Source: Agromyces rhizosphaerae | Lineage (GTDB): Bacteria; Actinomycetota; Actinomycetes; Actinomycetales; Microbacteriaceae | Direction of reading: 5' to 3' | Assembly (NCBI RefSeq): GCF_027925245.1 | Contig: NZ_BSDP01000001.1 | Coordinates: 744,001 to 808,000, forward strand | DNA length: 64,000 bases | Shown here: positions 32,516 to 41,345 of the stretch, one piece after another | Position numbering within the stretch: the first letter of the stretch is position 1 | Layout: each line of letters opens with the position of its first letter | Made by a program: the position numbers and the translations under genes | The notes under the pieces: generated by a model | Databases searched by the model: none | What the model was told of the DNA's origin: nothing | The model's input: only the letters and a program-made list of their open reading frames with translations

Positions 32516-34933
32516 ATGTTCGACACGCATCGCAGCAAGATCGCGCAGATGACCCTGGCCGAGAAGGCCTCGCTCATGTCGGGCGCGAACTTCTGGAACA
32601 CGAAGCCGCTCGACCGCCTCGGCATCCCGTCGATCATGCTCACCGACGGCCCGCACGGCCTGCGCAAGCAAGGCGGCGCCGCCGACCACCTGGGCCTGAA
32701 CGCCAGCATCCCGGCCACGTGCTTCCCGCCCGCGGCCACGCTCGCCCACAGCTGGGACGTCGACCTGCTCGCGCGCGTCGGCGAGACGCTGGGCTCCGAG
32801 GCATCCGCCGAAGCCGTCAGCGTGCTGCTCGGCCCGGGCCTCAACATCAAGCGCAACCCGTTGGCCGGTCGCAACTTCGAGTACTTCTCCGAGGACCCGC
32901 TGCTCGCGGGCACGCTCGCCGCCGCGTACATCCGCGGCCTCCAGTCGACCGGCGTCGCCGCGTCGGCCAAGCACTTCGCAGTCAACAGTCAGGAGACGCA
33001 CCGCATGTCGATCGACGAGGTCGTCGACGAGCGCGCGCTCCACGAGATCTACCTCGAGGGCTTCCGCATCGCCGTCACCGAGGGCGGCGCCTGGACCGTG
33101 ATGAGCTCGTACAACCGGGTCAACGGCACCTATGCGAACGAGAACCACCCGCTGCTCGTCGACGCGCTGCGCGACCGCTGGGGCTTCGACGGCCTCGTCG
33201 TCACCGACTGGGGCGGCAGCAACGACCGCGTCGCCGGGCTCATCGCGGGCAATGCCCTCGAGATGCCCTCGACCGACGGCGTGACCGACGCCGAGATCGT
33301 CCGCGCCGTCGAGGCCGGCACGCTCGACGAGTCGGTGCTCGACGCGCGCGTCGCCGAGCTGCTGACGCTCATCGAGCGCACCAAGCGAGCAGAGCCCGGC
33401 GCGCCCGCCGATCTCGCTCGCCACCACGAGCTCGCGACCGATGCCGCCCGGCGCTCGCTCGTGCTGCTCGCCAACCGCGACCAGACGCTCCCCCTCTCCC
33501 CCGCGGCCGGCCGCGTCGCGGTCATCGGCGACTTCGCCGAGACGCCGCGCTACCAGGGCGCGGGCAGCTCGCTCGTGAACCCGACCCGGGTCGACGCGCC
33601 GCTCGACGCACTGCGCGACACCGACCTCGACGTGATCGGCTTCGAGCCCGGGTTCTCGCGTCGCGACGGGGCATCCGCCCGCCGTCGCCGCCGCGCCGTC
33701 GCGCTCGCCCGCCGCGCCGACGTGGTGCTGCTCTTCCTCGGGCTCGACGAGTCGGCCGAGGCCGAGGCCGTCGACCGCAGCCACATGCGCCTCGCGCAGA
33801 ACCAGCTCGACCTCGTCGACGAGGTGCTCGCCCTCGGCACGCAGGTCGTCGTCGTGCTCGCCGGCGGTGCGCCGGTCGAGCTGCCGTTCGCAGACGACGT
33901 GCACGCGATCCTCCACTCCTCGCTCGCGGGCCAGGGCGGCGGCCGCGCGATCGCCGACGTGCTGACCGGCGCCGTGAACCCCGGCGGCAAGCTCGCCGAG
34001 ACCTACCCGCTCGCCTACGAGGACGTGCCGTCGTCGGGCACCTTCGGCCGCACCGAGGCAACCTCGGAGCACCGGGAGAGCATCTACGTCGGCTACCGCT
34101 ACTTCGACAAGGTCGGCGCGCCCGTGCGCTACCCGTTCGGCCACGGCCTGAGCTACACCGAGTTCGCCTACGCCGACCTCGTCGTGGGCGACGGGCACGC
34201 GGAACTCGCCGTCGCGAACCTCGGCGATCGCGCGGGCAGCGAGATCGTGCAGCTCTACCTCGAGGCGCCGGATGCCGCCGAGGGCGCGTTCCGAGCGCCG
34301 CGCCAGCTCGTGGGCTTCGCGCGCGTCGACCTCGAGCCGGGCGAGCACGCCACCGTGCGCATCGGGTTCGCCGAGCACGCCTTCGACGCGTGGGACGTCG
34401 AGACGCACGACTGGCGGCGCGTGCCCGGACGGCACACGCTGCTCGCCGGCGCGTCCTCCCGCGACATCCGCCTGCGCGCCCCCATCGACGTCGACGGCGA
34501 GCCGTGGGCCCTGCCCTGCGCCGAGACGCTGCCGAACTACGCGACCGGCGACCTCGCCGCGGTCGACGACGCCGAGTACGAGCGACTGCTCGGGCGCCCG
34601 CTGCCCGACGCGCACTGGCCGGTCGGCCGGCCCCTCACCCGCGACGACATCGTCGCGCAGACCGCGGGGCGCGGCGGGTTCGCCGGGTTCCTGCACGGGC
34701 TCATCGTGGCGACCAGTCGCACGCTCATGCGCCTCGGCCGGCCGCACGCGGCGAACAACGTGCGCTTCGCGCTCGACCTGCCGTTCCGCTCGATCGCCCG
34801 CATGTCGAACGGCACGTTCGACGACGCGATGCTCGCCGGCCTGCTGCAGATGGTCAACGGCCGCTTCTGGCACGGCTCGGGCGCACTCCTCGGCGCCTGG
34901 TTGCGCCACCTCCGACGTCGGCGGGCGCGCTAG
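32516..34933 (+). CDS. GH3 family glycosidase (beta-glucosidase type, cytoplasmic)
   Basis: An 805-residue GH3 enzyme in standard order. The catalytic barrel (about 1-290) carries LTDGPHGLR, the NPLAGRNFEYFSEDP loop, KHFAVNSQE and the nucleophile Asp in VVTDWGG. Then come the alpha/beta sandwich (about 330-560, with GRTEATSEHRE and YPFGHGLSYTEF) and a fibronectin-III-like domain, followed by an extra 145-residue C-terminal region ending in LRHLRRRRAR. There is no signal peptide, so it acts on imported oligosaccharides. GAGGAA precedes the chosen ATG weakly. It is controlled by the TetR palindrome upstream. Confidence 0.9.
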   Translation: MFDTHRSKIAQMTLAEKASLMSGANFWNTKPLDRLGIPSIMLTDGPHGLRKQGGAADHLGLNASIPATCFPPAATLAHSWDVDLLARVGETLGSEASAEAVSVLLGPGLNIKRNPLAGRNFEYFSEDPLLAGTLAAAYIRGLQSTGVAASAKHFAVNSQETHRMSIDEVVDERALHEIYLEGFRIAVTEGGAWTVMSSYNRVNGTYANENHPLLVDALRDRWGFDGLVVTDWGGSNDRVAGLIAGNALEMPSTDGVTDAEIVRAVEAGTLDESVLDARVAELLTLIERTKRAEPGAPADLARHHELATDAARRSLVLLANRDQTLPLSPAAGRVAVIGDFAETPRYQGAGSSLVNPTRVDAPLDALRDTDLDVIGFEPGFSRRDGASARRRRRAVALARRADVVLLFLGLDESAEAEAVDRSHMRLAQNQLDLVDEVLALGTQVVVVLAGGAPVELPFADDVHAILHSSLAGQGGGRAIADVLTGAVNPGGKLAETYPLAYEDVPSSGTFGRTEATSEHRESIYVGYRYFDKVGAPVRYPFGHGLSYTEFAYADLVVGDGHAELAVANLGDRAGSEIVQLYLEAPDAAEGAFRAPRQLVGFARVDLEPGEHATVRIGFAEHAFDAWDVETHDWRRVPGRHTLLAGASSRDIRLRAPIDVDGEPWALPCAETLPNYATGDLAAVDDAEYERLLGRPLPDAHWPVGRPLTRDDIVAQTAGRGGFAGFLHGLIVATSRTLMRLGRPHAANNVRFALDLPFRSIARMSNGTFDDAMLAGLLQMVNGRFWHGSGALLGAWLRHLRRRRAR

Positions 34934-35019
34934 CGCCCGTCACGCACGTGCGCCGCCCACCGGCGGACGCACCCCCGAGCGAGCGCAGGCGCTCGCGACA
35001 CCCCGCAAGGAACAAGGAA

Positions 35020-37758
35020 ATGTCACCCCGCAAGGAACGCAAGCAGGAAGCGGTCGCCCGCGTCGCGGCCGAGAAGGCAGCGAAGCGCGAGCGCCGCGCC
35101 GAGCTGAAGGCGATGTCGCCCGAGGCACGGAAGGCGGCCAAGGCCGCCGACCGCACCGCGGCACGCGACGCGAAGAAGTCCGCGAAGGCCGCGCGCAAGC
35201 TCGAACGGAAGAGCATGACCCGCGCCGAGCGCCGTGACGCCCGCAAGCGCGAGCGCGTCTACCGCAAGGTCAGCCACCGCCCCCGCCGCATCGTCGGCTG
35301 GAGCGTCGTCGCGGTCGCGATCATCGGCATCGGCGCGCTGGTCGCGCCGATCGTCGGCAACATCTCGCGCCTGCTCAGCATCGAGGTCGACTCGACCACC
35401 GCCGAGGGGATCGCCGCACGCGAGTACGGCACGGAGCTCGCGGGCGAGATCTCCGACGAGGGCATCGTGCTGCTCGAGAACGACGGGGTGCTGCCGCTGG
35501 CCGAAAAGACGGTCAACGTCTTCAGCTTCGCCTCGTTCAACCTCCGCTATGGCGGCGGCGGCTCGGGCGGCGCCGACCAGTCGAGCGCCGTCACGCTCTA
35601 CGACGCGCTCGAGCAGCAGGGCATCTCCTACAACCCCGAGCTCCAGGCCGCGATGGTCGAGGCCGGCGCCTCGTCCGAGACCGGTTCGAGCAACGGGCTC
35701 ATCCAGATCCTCAGCATGCTGGGCGGCGGCGGCGCCGAGGAGCCCGCCCCCGACTACCTCACCGACGACGTGATGTCGCAGGCGGCGGAGTTCTCCGACA
35801 CCGCGATGGTCGTGCTGGGCAACGACGGCGTCGAGGCATCCGACTTCACCGTCGACCAGCTCCGCCTGACCGACGAGCAGCGCGAGCTCCTCGACGTGGT
35901 CACCGGCACCTTCGACGACGTCGTCGTCGTGGTCAACTCGGGCAACCAGATGGAGCTCGGCTTCCTCGAGGAGTACCCCGAGATCACCGGCGCGCTCTGG
36001 ATCGGCACCCCCGGCCCGCAGGGCGCGGTCTCGCTCGCGAAGATCCTCGACGGCGAGGTGAACCCGTCGGGTCACCTCACCGACACCTACGCCTACGACG
36101 TCTCGAGCGCCCCCGGCGTCGAGAACTTCGGCGACTACCCGTACGACAACGTCGACCGCGCCCTCATCGAGTACGAGGAGGGCATCTACCTCGGCTACCG
36201 CTACTACGAGACCCGGTACGCCGGCGACGAGGCGGGCTACGCCGAGGCCGTGCAGTACCCGTTCGGCCACGGCCTGAGCTACACCGACTTCGAGTGGGCG
36301 GTGGCCGCGCAGCCCGTCGTCGACGACCAGGTGGGCGTCGAGGTCACCGTGACCAACACGGGCGACGTCGCCGGCAAGGACGTCGTGCAGGTCTACTTCT
36401 CGGCCCCGTACACCGAGGGCGGCATCGAGAAGTCGGCCATCGAGCTCGCGGCCTACGGCAAGACGTCGCTGCTCGAGCCCGGCGAGTCGGAGACCCTCTC
36501 GCTCGCCTTCGACGTGCGCGACATGTCGTCGTGGAGCACCGAGCTCGGCGCCTACGTGCTCGAGGCCGGCACCTACGAGATCTTCGTGTCGACGAACGTG
36601 CACGCGCCCGTCGCGAGCTTCGAGACCGAGATCGCCGACGAGGTCGTCTACGAGACGGATGCCACCACCGGCACCGAGCTCGAGAACCGCTTCGAGGACG
36701 CCTCCGGCGACCTCACCTACCTCTCGCGCGACGACTGGGAGGGCACCTGGCCCGATGCGTCGGACGTCGCCACCGAGGCATCCGATGAGCTCGTCGAGGC
36801 CATGTTCCCCGAGTTCGAGGCGGTGGACGGCGACGTGCCGACCACCGGTGCGGACAACGGGCTCGTGCTCGCCGACCTCGTCGGCCTCGAGTACGACGAC
36901 CCGCAGTGGGACGCCTTCCTCGACCAGATGACGCTGGAGGAGCAGACCGAGATCTTCGCCAAGGGCGCGTACATGACCGAGGGCATCGAGCGCCTCGGCA
37001 TCCCCGCTGCCGTGCTGCTGGACGGCCCCGCCGGCATCAGCTACTTCTTCGGCGACATCACCGCGGCCGCGTTCCCGACCGAGGTGGTCATCGCCTCGAC
37101 CTGGAACGACGAGCTCGCCTACGCCATGGGCGAGGCCGTCGGCACCGAGGCGAACGCCTACGGCGTGCAGGGCTGGTACGCACCCGGCATGAACCTGCAC
37201 CGCACCCCGCTCGGCGGCCGCAACTTCGAGTACTTCTCGGAGGACCCGCTGGTCTCGGGCAAGATGGGCGCCGCGATGGTCGCGGGCGCGGAGAGCCGCG
37301 GCGTGATCACGTTCATGAAGCACTTCGCGCTCAACGAGCAGGAGGTCAACGCCCGCTCCGGCGTGCACGTGTGGGCCGACGAGCAGGCGATCCGCGAGCT
37401 GTACCTGCGCCCGTTCGAGATCACCGTCACCGAGGGCGGCGCGAGCGGCGCGATGAGCTCGTTCATCCACATCGGCCCGACCTGGTCGGGCGGCAACGAG
37501 GCGCTGCTGCAGGAGGTGCTCCGCGGCGAGTGGGGCTTCGACGGCATCGTCTCGACCGACGCCGTGCTGGGCGCCTTCATGGACCCGGCCCAGGCCGTGC
37601 GCTACGGCAACGACCTGATGCTCGCGGTCATGCCGACGAGCGTCGCGTCGACCATCGAGGCCGAGCTCGAGGCCGACCCGGTCGGCGTCGGTGAGGCGCT
37701 GCGCGAGCGCGTGCACACGGTGCTCTACGCGCTGACGCAGACCGACCTCTTCGAGTAG
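35020..37758 (+). CDS. Membrane-anchored GH3-family protein with swapped domain order
   Basis: A 912-residue protein. Residues 1-85 are an extremely Lys/Arg/Ala-rich cytoplasmic tail, 88-115 one membrane helix (RRIVGWSVVAVAIIGIGALV), the rest is outside. The order is reversed from normal GH3: the alpha/beta sandwich comes first (about 140-420, ISDEGIVLLENDGVLPL, YPFGHGLSYTDF), then the FnIII-like domain (about 425-530), and the catalytic barrel last (about 615-905, LDGPAGISYFF, LGGRNFEYFSEDPL, MKHFALNEQE, nucleophile Asp in IVSTDAVLGAF). Permuted GH3 enzymes are known in gut anaerobes. AAGGAA precedes the start. It lies 86 bases after the standard GH3 and probably forms an outside/inside pair with it. 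Confidence 0.88.
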   Translation: MSPRKERKQEAVARVAAEKAAKRERRAELKAMSPEARKAAKAADRTAARDAKKSAKAARKLERKSMTRAERRDARKRERVYRKVSHRPRRIVGWSVVAVAIIGIGALVAPIVGNISRLLSIEVDSTTAEGIAAREYGTELAGEISDEGIVLLENDGVLPLAEKTVNVFSFASFNLRYGGGGSGGADQSSAVTLYDALEQQGISYNPELQAAMVEAGASSETGSSNGLIQILSMLGGGGAEEPAPDYLTDDVMSQAAEFSDTAMVVLGNDGVEASDFTVDQLRLTDEQRELLDVVTGTFDDVVVVVNSGNQMELGFLEEYPEITGALWIGTPGPQGAVSLAKILDGEVNPSGHLTDTYAYDVSSAPGVENFGDYPYDNVDRALIEYEEGIYLGYRYYETRYAGDEAGYAEAVQYPFGHGLSYTDFEWAVAAQPVVDDQVGVEVTVTNTGDVAGKDVVQVYFSAPYTEGGIEKSAIELAAYGKTSLLEPGESETLSLAFDVRDMSSWSTELGAYVLEAGTYEIFVSTNVHAPVASFETEIADEVVYETDATTGTELENRFEDASGDLTYLSRDDWEGTWPDASDVATEASDELVEAMFPEFEAVDGDVPTTGADNGLVLADLVGLEYDDPQWDAFLDQMTLEEQTEIFAKGAYMTEGIERLGIPAAVLLDGPAGISYFFGDITAAAFPTEVVIASTWNDELAYAMGEAVGTEANAYGVQGWYAPGMNLHRTPLGGRNFEYFSEDPLVSGKMGAAMVAGAESRGVITFMKHFALNEQEVNARSGVHVWADEQAIRELYLRPFEITVTEGGASGAMSSFIHIGPTWSGGNEALLQEVLRGEWGFDGIVSTDAVLGAFMDPAQAVRYGNDLMLAVMPTSVASTIEAELEADPVGVGEALRERVHTVLYALTQTDLFE

Positions 37759-37773
37759 GTCTCGCGCGCGAGT

Positions 37774-37806
37774 TGCGGGCCCCGGGGCGATGCCTCGGGG
37801 CCCGCA
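37774..37806 (+). terminator. GC-rich hairpin terminator after the GH3 operon
   Basis: TGCGGGCCCCG at 37774-37784 pairs with CGGGGCCCGCA at 37796-37806 across an 11-base loop, starting 16 bases after the stop codon. Confidence 0.72.
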
Positions 37807-37824
37807 CCCGTCTCCGAGGTCTCG

Positions 37825-37880
37825 AGACCCGTCAAAACCCTGCGCTCTGAGCCCCGAAAGCGCACCCTATTGACGGGTCT
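37825..37880. repeat. GAGACCCGTC-family hairpin (copy 2)
   Basis: AGACCCGTCAA at 37825-37835 pairs exactly with TTGACGGGTCT at 37870-37880, with partial pairing of TGCGCT/AGCGCA in the loop. It belongs to the same family as 30942-31001 and 37906-37965. Confidence 0.7.
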
Positions 37881-37905
37881 TCCGCGTTGCGTCGCGATGA
37901 GGTCT

Positions 37906-37965
37906 CGAGACCCGTCAAAATCCTGCGCTCTCAGGCCCGGAAGCGCAGCTTTTTGACGGGTCTCG
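37906..37965. repeat. GAGACCCGTC-family hairpin (copy 3)
   Basis: CGAGACCCGTCAAAA at 37906-37920 pairs exactly with its complement at 37951-37965 (15 bases), with an inner TGCGCT/AGCGCA stem at 37924-37929 and 37942-37947. It is the most complete member of the family and lies 25 bases beyond copy 2. Confidence 0.75.
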
Positions 37966-38005
37966 TGCGGGGTGGGCCAAGGCGAGGGCGGGCAGATGCC
38001 GCGGG

Positions 38006-38638
38006 CTACGCGGGGCGCACGGGCTGGCGCAGCACGGTGCGCAGCTTCTCGGGCGCGGCGCGGCGCGGGTCGCTCAGGTAGACCTCGTGGTGCGGACCGT
38101 TGAAGGTGACCCCGTGCGCGGGCATCCACTCGTCGTGGAGTCGGGCGAGCGTGGGCGCCTCGTCGGCGAACGGCCCGAGGTGGAGGACCTGCGCGGACGA
38201 CCCCTCCTCGATGGTCTGCAGGCGCAGCCGGTCGAGCGCCGGCGAGTCGCGCTTCGCGCGGGCCGCGGCGACGGCCCGGTCGATCGCGTCATGGTCGATC
38301 CAGTCGGGCTGGTGGATGAGCAGCGTCCACTTCCAGGCATCCCGATCGCCCCTCGTGAAGGCCGTCGGGTCGTCGGCCCACCAGAGCCCCTCGAGCGGGG
38401 CGACCACGAAGTCGCGCCCGAGCTCGCGCTTGCTCGCGAACTTCGCCGCGTAGGCGACCGGGTACAGCGTCTCGACCGCCTCGAGGTACACGGGGCTCAC
38501 CCCGGGCGACCCCTGCCCGTCGATCGCGAGGTACTGCAGCGGCGGCACGTCGACCAGCGCCCAGTCCTTCGCCGTCGGCGCGTACAGCTCGCGGTGCGCG
38601 CGCTTGACGTCGTACTTCTCGCCCGCCTCGCCGCTCAC
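38006..38638 (-). CDS. GyrI-like small-molecule-binding protein
   Basis: A 210-residue stand-alone GyrI-like (SOUL/BmrR effector) domain: YDVKRAHRELYAPTAKDWALVDVPPLQYLAIDGQGSP at the start, EGLWWADDPTAF, KWTLLIHQPDWI and a C-terminal HEVYLSDPRRAAPEKLRTVL. The ligand is unknown, but such proteins sequester or hydrolyse hydrophobic compounds. It is 17 bases downstream of a resolvase-like gene. No other partner is evident. Confidence 0.8.
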   Translation of the reverse strand: MSGEAGEKYDVKRAHRELYAPTAKDWALVDVPPLQYLAIDGQGSPGVSPVYLEAVETLYPVAYAAKFASKRELGRDFVVAPLEGLWWADDPTAFTRGDRDAWKWTLLIHQPDWIDHDAIDRAVAAARAKRDSPALDRLRLQTIEEGSSAQVLHLGPFADEAPTLARLHDEWMPAHGVTFNGPHHEVYLSDPRRAAPEKLRTVLRQPVRPA

Positions 38639-38655
38639 CGCGCCCGCTCGCGGTC

Positions 38656-39141
38656 CTAGGCCTGTGCGTCCGTCAGGTGCGGCGCCCCGTGGTTCACGAC
38701 CTTCACGACGAGGTTGTGCTTGGCCAGCGCGCGGATCGTGCGCGTCACCTCGTCGGACTGCCGACCGAGCGCCCGCTCATTCGCGACGACCAGCACGTCA
38801 CCGGGCCGCAGCGTGTCGAACAGCCGCCCGAGCCGCTGTTCCCAGTTCTCCTCGGTCTCGGGCGCGGGGTAGCGGAAGTCGAGGATGTCGACGCCGAACC
38901 GCGCGAGGTCCATGCGCTGGTCGTACACGGGCGGCATGTCGTCGCGCGCGACCACGAGCCCCACGAGCCGCGATCCGTCGGGCCGCGCCTTCCACCAGAA
39001 CTGGTTGCGCTGCAGCTCCTCGAAGCACTCCGGGCAGCCGATGGCGTGGTGGCCCGGCACGTGCGCGCTCTCGGGGGCATCCGCCGCGTCTGGGGCAGCA
39101 TCGGATGCCGCATCCATCGCCGGTTCCGTCAGCTCACCCAT
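38656..39141 (-). CDS. Resolvase-like protein lacking the catalytic serine region
   Basis: A 161-residue protein with an N-terminal acidic/Ala leader, a Cys pair (GCPECFEELQRN, only one half of a zinc ribbon) and a region like a serine-recombinase catalytic domain: VVARDDMPPVYDQRMDLARFG, RLFDTLRPGDVLVVANERALGRQSDEVTRTIRAL and HNLVVKVVNHG. The R-x-S-x-x-Q active-site strand is replaced by ARDD, so no nucleophilic Ser is visible. GGAGGT lies four bases before this ATG. It is probably not a mobile-element enzyme but a domesticated DNA-binding or sensing protein. Confidence 0.65.
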   Translation of the reverse strand: MGELTEPAMDAASDAAPDAADAPESAHVPGHHAIGCPECFEELQRNQFWWKARPDGSRLVGLVVARDDMPPVYDQRMDLARFGVDILDFRYPAPETEENWEQRLGRLFDTLRPGDVLVVANERALGRQSDEVTRTIRALAKHNLVVKVVNHGAPHLTDAQA

Positions 39142-39222
39142 GCGCACCTCCACGTCGCCTTCCATTCTCCCCGAAACCGCCGACCTCCGGGGTGGGCGCA
39201 CACTCGCGCAGACCCCCGCACG

Positions 39223-40455
39223 CTACGGCGCGACCTCCGCCGACGCCTTCTGGGCCATCGGGGTGCCGTCCGACACGGCCCGAAGCGTGACGACGACCAC
39301 GTACGTGCCACCCTCGCGAAGCCGGGGCACCCAGACCATGGCGGGGCCTCCATCGTCGGCGGTGTCCGCGACCATCCGGTACGCGATGCGCTCCGCGGCC
39401 CACTCGTCGGGGACGTCGGTACCGTTCAGCGACCAGGTCAGTTCCACGGGGACGCCCTTCAGCCCCTTGAGTCGCACGTCCACGCTGAACGTCCACCCCT
39501 GCAGGTCCAGTCCGTCGGACCCCTCCTCGGTCGCCACCGATGCGAGGGTGGCCGCAAGACGCGCCGCCAGTTGGGTCCGGGTGAGGGGTGTGCCTTCGGG
39601 GCCGTTGAAGCCGCCGGGCGACGCGTAGGCGGCCTGCGCGGCGGAGAGCCCGTAGGGCGCGAGCACGGGATCGTCCAGGATCTCGCCGATCTCGATCGTC
39701 GAACCACCAGGGCCGACTCGGGGTGTCGATGTCGCGCCCGAGCGGTCGTCGGTCGCAGGTTCGGTCGGACCGGGGTTCGTCTGCGTCCACCCAGGCCCCT
39801 GCACCGATTGCCGCGGGTCCACCGAGCAGCCGGGGCGATCGCCGCACGTGGGCTCGGGATCGTCGGTGGGCTCGGGATCGTCGGTGGGCTCGGGGTCCTC
39901 GGCGTCCACGTCGAGCGGGGCGTTCTCCTCGGCGGGAGGCGCGGTCTGCTCCGGCCCGACGAACTCGAAGGTGGTCGCGGACTCCGCATCCTCACCCGTG
40001 GCCACGACGCGCACCACGACGCGCACGATGCCGTCACCGACCGACTCCGACCCGATCAGCGTGGCGACCCCCGGCGCAGCGGAGGCCGACGCATCGGACT
40101 GCAGTGGATCCTCCGAGCCGTCGTACTTTTCCACGAACTCTCGGAGCGTCGCCCAGTCGATGCGCTCGACCGACCGGATCTCGGCGAGGTCCTGCAGGTC
40201 CTCCGGCGGCTGGAACCGCTCGAGGATGCTCCCCCACAGCGCGAGCATCGCAAGGAGCGCCCCCGCGATCGCGCCGCCGCTGATGATCAGCACCTTCATG
40301 CGGCGGTACCAGGGTTCGGGTGTGTTCGACGGCTCAGCGCCCGGAGAGACGTCGTCGCGCTCCAGCGCGGTCGGGCTCGCGGGCTCGTTCTCCTGGTTCA
40401 CGGCAATCCCCTGTCCGGTGTCCGGCATGCGGTGGATCGGGTTCGATGCTGCCAC
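39223..40455 (-). CDS. Membrane-anchored hypothetical protein with Asp/Pro/Thr repeats
   Basis: A 410-residue protein. A cytoplasmic N-terminus of about 55 residues is followed by one membrane helix (KVLIISGGAIAGALLAMLALWG) and a large outside part. This includes a linker with three copies of DDPEPT encoded by an 18-base tandem repeat, a Pro/Gly/Thr-rich stretch with two Cys, and a C-terminal beta-rich domain (GTPLTRTQLAARLAATL, WTFSVDVRLKGLKGV, GTYVVVVTLRAVS). The start is uncertain (GTG at 40455 or ATG at 40428). It looks like a cell-envelope protein with an Ig-like domain; no family recognised. Confidence 0.65.
   Translation of the reverse strand: MAASNPIHRMPDTGQGIAVNQENEPASPTALERDDVSPGAEPSNTPEPWYRRMKVLIISGGAIAGALLAMLALWGSILERFQPPEDLQDLAEIRSVERIDWATLREFVEKYDGSEDPLQSDASASAAPGVATLIGSESVGDGIVRVVVRVVATGEDAESATTFEFVGPEQTAPPAEENAPLDVDAEDPEPTDDPEPTDDPEPTCGDRPGCSVDPRQSVQGPGWTQTNPGPTEPATDDRSGATSTPRVGPGGSTIEIGEILDDPVLAPYGLSAAQAAYASPGGFNGPEGTPLTRTQLAARLAATLASVATEEGSDGLDLQGWTFSVDVRLKGLKGVPVELTWSLNGTDVPDEWAAERIAYRMVADTADDGGPAMVWVPRLREGGTYVVVVTLRAVSDGTPMAQKASAEVAP
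39848..39901 (-). repeat. Three tandem 18-base repeats encoding DDPEPT
   Basis: GTGGGCTCGGGATCGTCG occurs at 39848-39865 and 39866-39883, with a third copy at 39884-39901 differing at two bases. It lies within the coding sequence of the membrane-anchored protein and will be prone to copy-number change. Confidence 0.75.
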
Positions 40456-40634
40456 CGGCGGCGCGCCCGCGCCTCAGGGCCGATGCGGGTTCACCTCAGC
40501 GCTAGCCCGGGCAACGGGCCGCCGGGTCCGGAACCGGTAACCCCGCAGAAACAGTTCCCGAGTAATCTTCACGTTCACAGTCGTGAGGACTGGGCAACAC
40601 CTGCACTGCACACCCGACGCGAGTGAGGTCACCA

Positions 40635-41291
40635 ATGAAGTTGCTCCACATCATCGCCAGTCCCCGCATCGAGAAGTCGAACACGCTGCGCGTATCCGCG
40701 GCGTTCCTCGACGAGCTCGACGCCACCGTGCCCGACCTCGAGGTCGAGACGCTCGACCTCTTCGCCGAGTCGCTGCCCGGGCTCGCGGGCGCGAACATCG
40801 ACGCGAAGTACTCGCTCATGGCCGGCGCCCCGGTCGACCCGACGCACGCCGACTCGTGGGAGCGCATCGAGCACACCATCGAGCGCTTCCTCGCGGCCGA
40901 CGCGTACCTCATCTCGACGCCGCTCTGGAACCTCGGCACGCCCTACGCGCTGAAGTACTACATCGACTGCATCGTGCAGCCCGGCTACCTGTTCCGCTAC
41001 AACGAGCAGGGCTACCCCGTGCCGCTGGTGCACGACCGGAAGATGGTCGTCGTCACCTCCTCGGGCAGCGACTACTCGCCCGGCAGCCCGCTGCAGGCGC
41101 TCAACTTCCAGGAACCGTACCTGCGCGCCATCTTCGGCTTCGTCGGCATCACCGACATCACGTTCGTGCACGGCCACGCGATGGACGCGTCGCCGACGCA
41201 CCGGGCCGACGGCATCGCCAGCGCGATCGACGAGGCTCGCGTCGTGGCGAGCTCGGAGGCGTGGCGGGACGGCGACGTCGAGGTGGCGTAG
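40635..41291 (+). CDS. azoR: FMN-dependent NADH-azoreductase (AzoR type)
   Basis: A 218-residue flavodoxin-like quinone/azo reductase. The FMN-phosphate loop is IIASPRIEKSNT, the second flavin contact is STPLWNLGTPYALKYYIDC, and VVVTSSGSDYSPG plus the C-terminal GFVGITDITFVHGHA complete the family pattern. It likely reduces quinones or azo compounds with NAD(P)H. The plus-strand gene stands alone between minus-strand genes. Confidence 0.87.
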   Translation: MKLLHIIASPRIEKSNTLRVSAAFLDELDATVPDLEVETLDLFAESLPGLAGANIDAKYSLMAGAPVDPTHADSWERIEHTIERFLAADAYLISTPLWNLGTPYALKYYIDCIVQPGYLFRYNEQGYPVPLVHDRKMVVVTSSGSDYSPGSPLQALNFQEPYLRAIFGFVGITDITFVHGHAMDASPTHRADGIASAIDEARVVASSEAWRDGDVEVA

Positions 41292-41345
41292 CGGCGTCAG
41301 GATCGACGGGTCGGCAGCACGGGCGAGCGGATGCCCCCGGGCCGG

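Noticed and set aside
32056..35019. In-frame extension of the second GH3 gene upstream of 35020
   Set aside because: It overlaps the first GH3 gene in another frame. The ATG at 35020 has AAGGAA upstream and is followed by the basic tail and membrane helix.
38656..39141. Resolvase-like gene as evidence for a mobile element
   Set aside because: The catalytic Ser motif is absent and no terminal repeats, target duplication or accessory transposase gene are visible nearby.
39848..39901. Short tandem repeats as a CRISPR or origin iteron
   Set aside because: The 18-base units are contiguous, have no spacers and are in frame with a coding sequence encoding DDPEPT.
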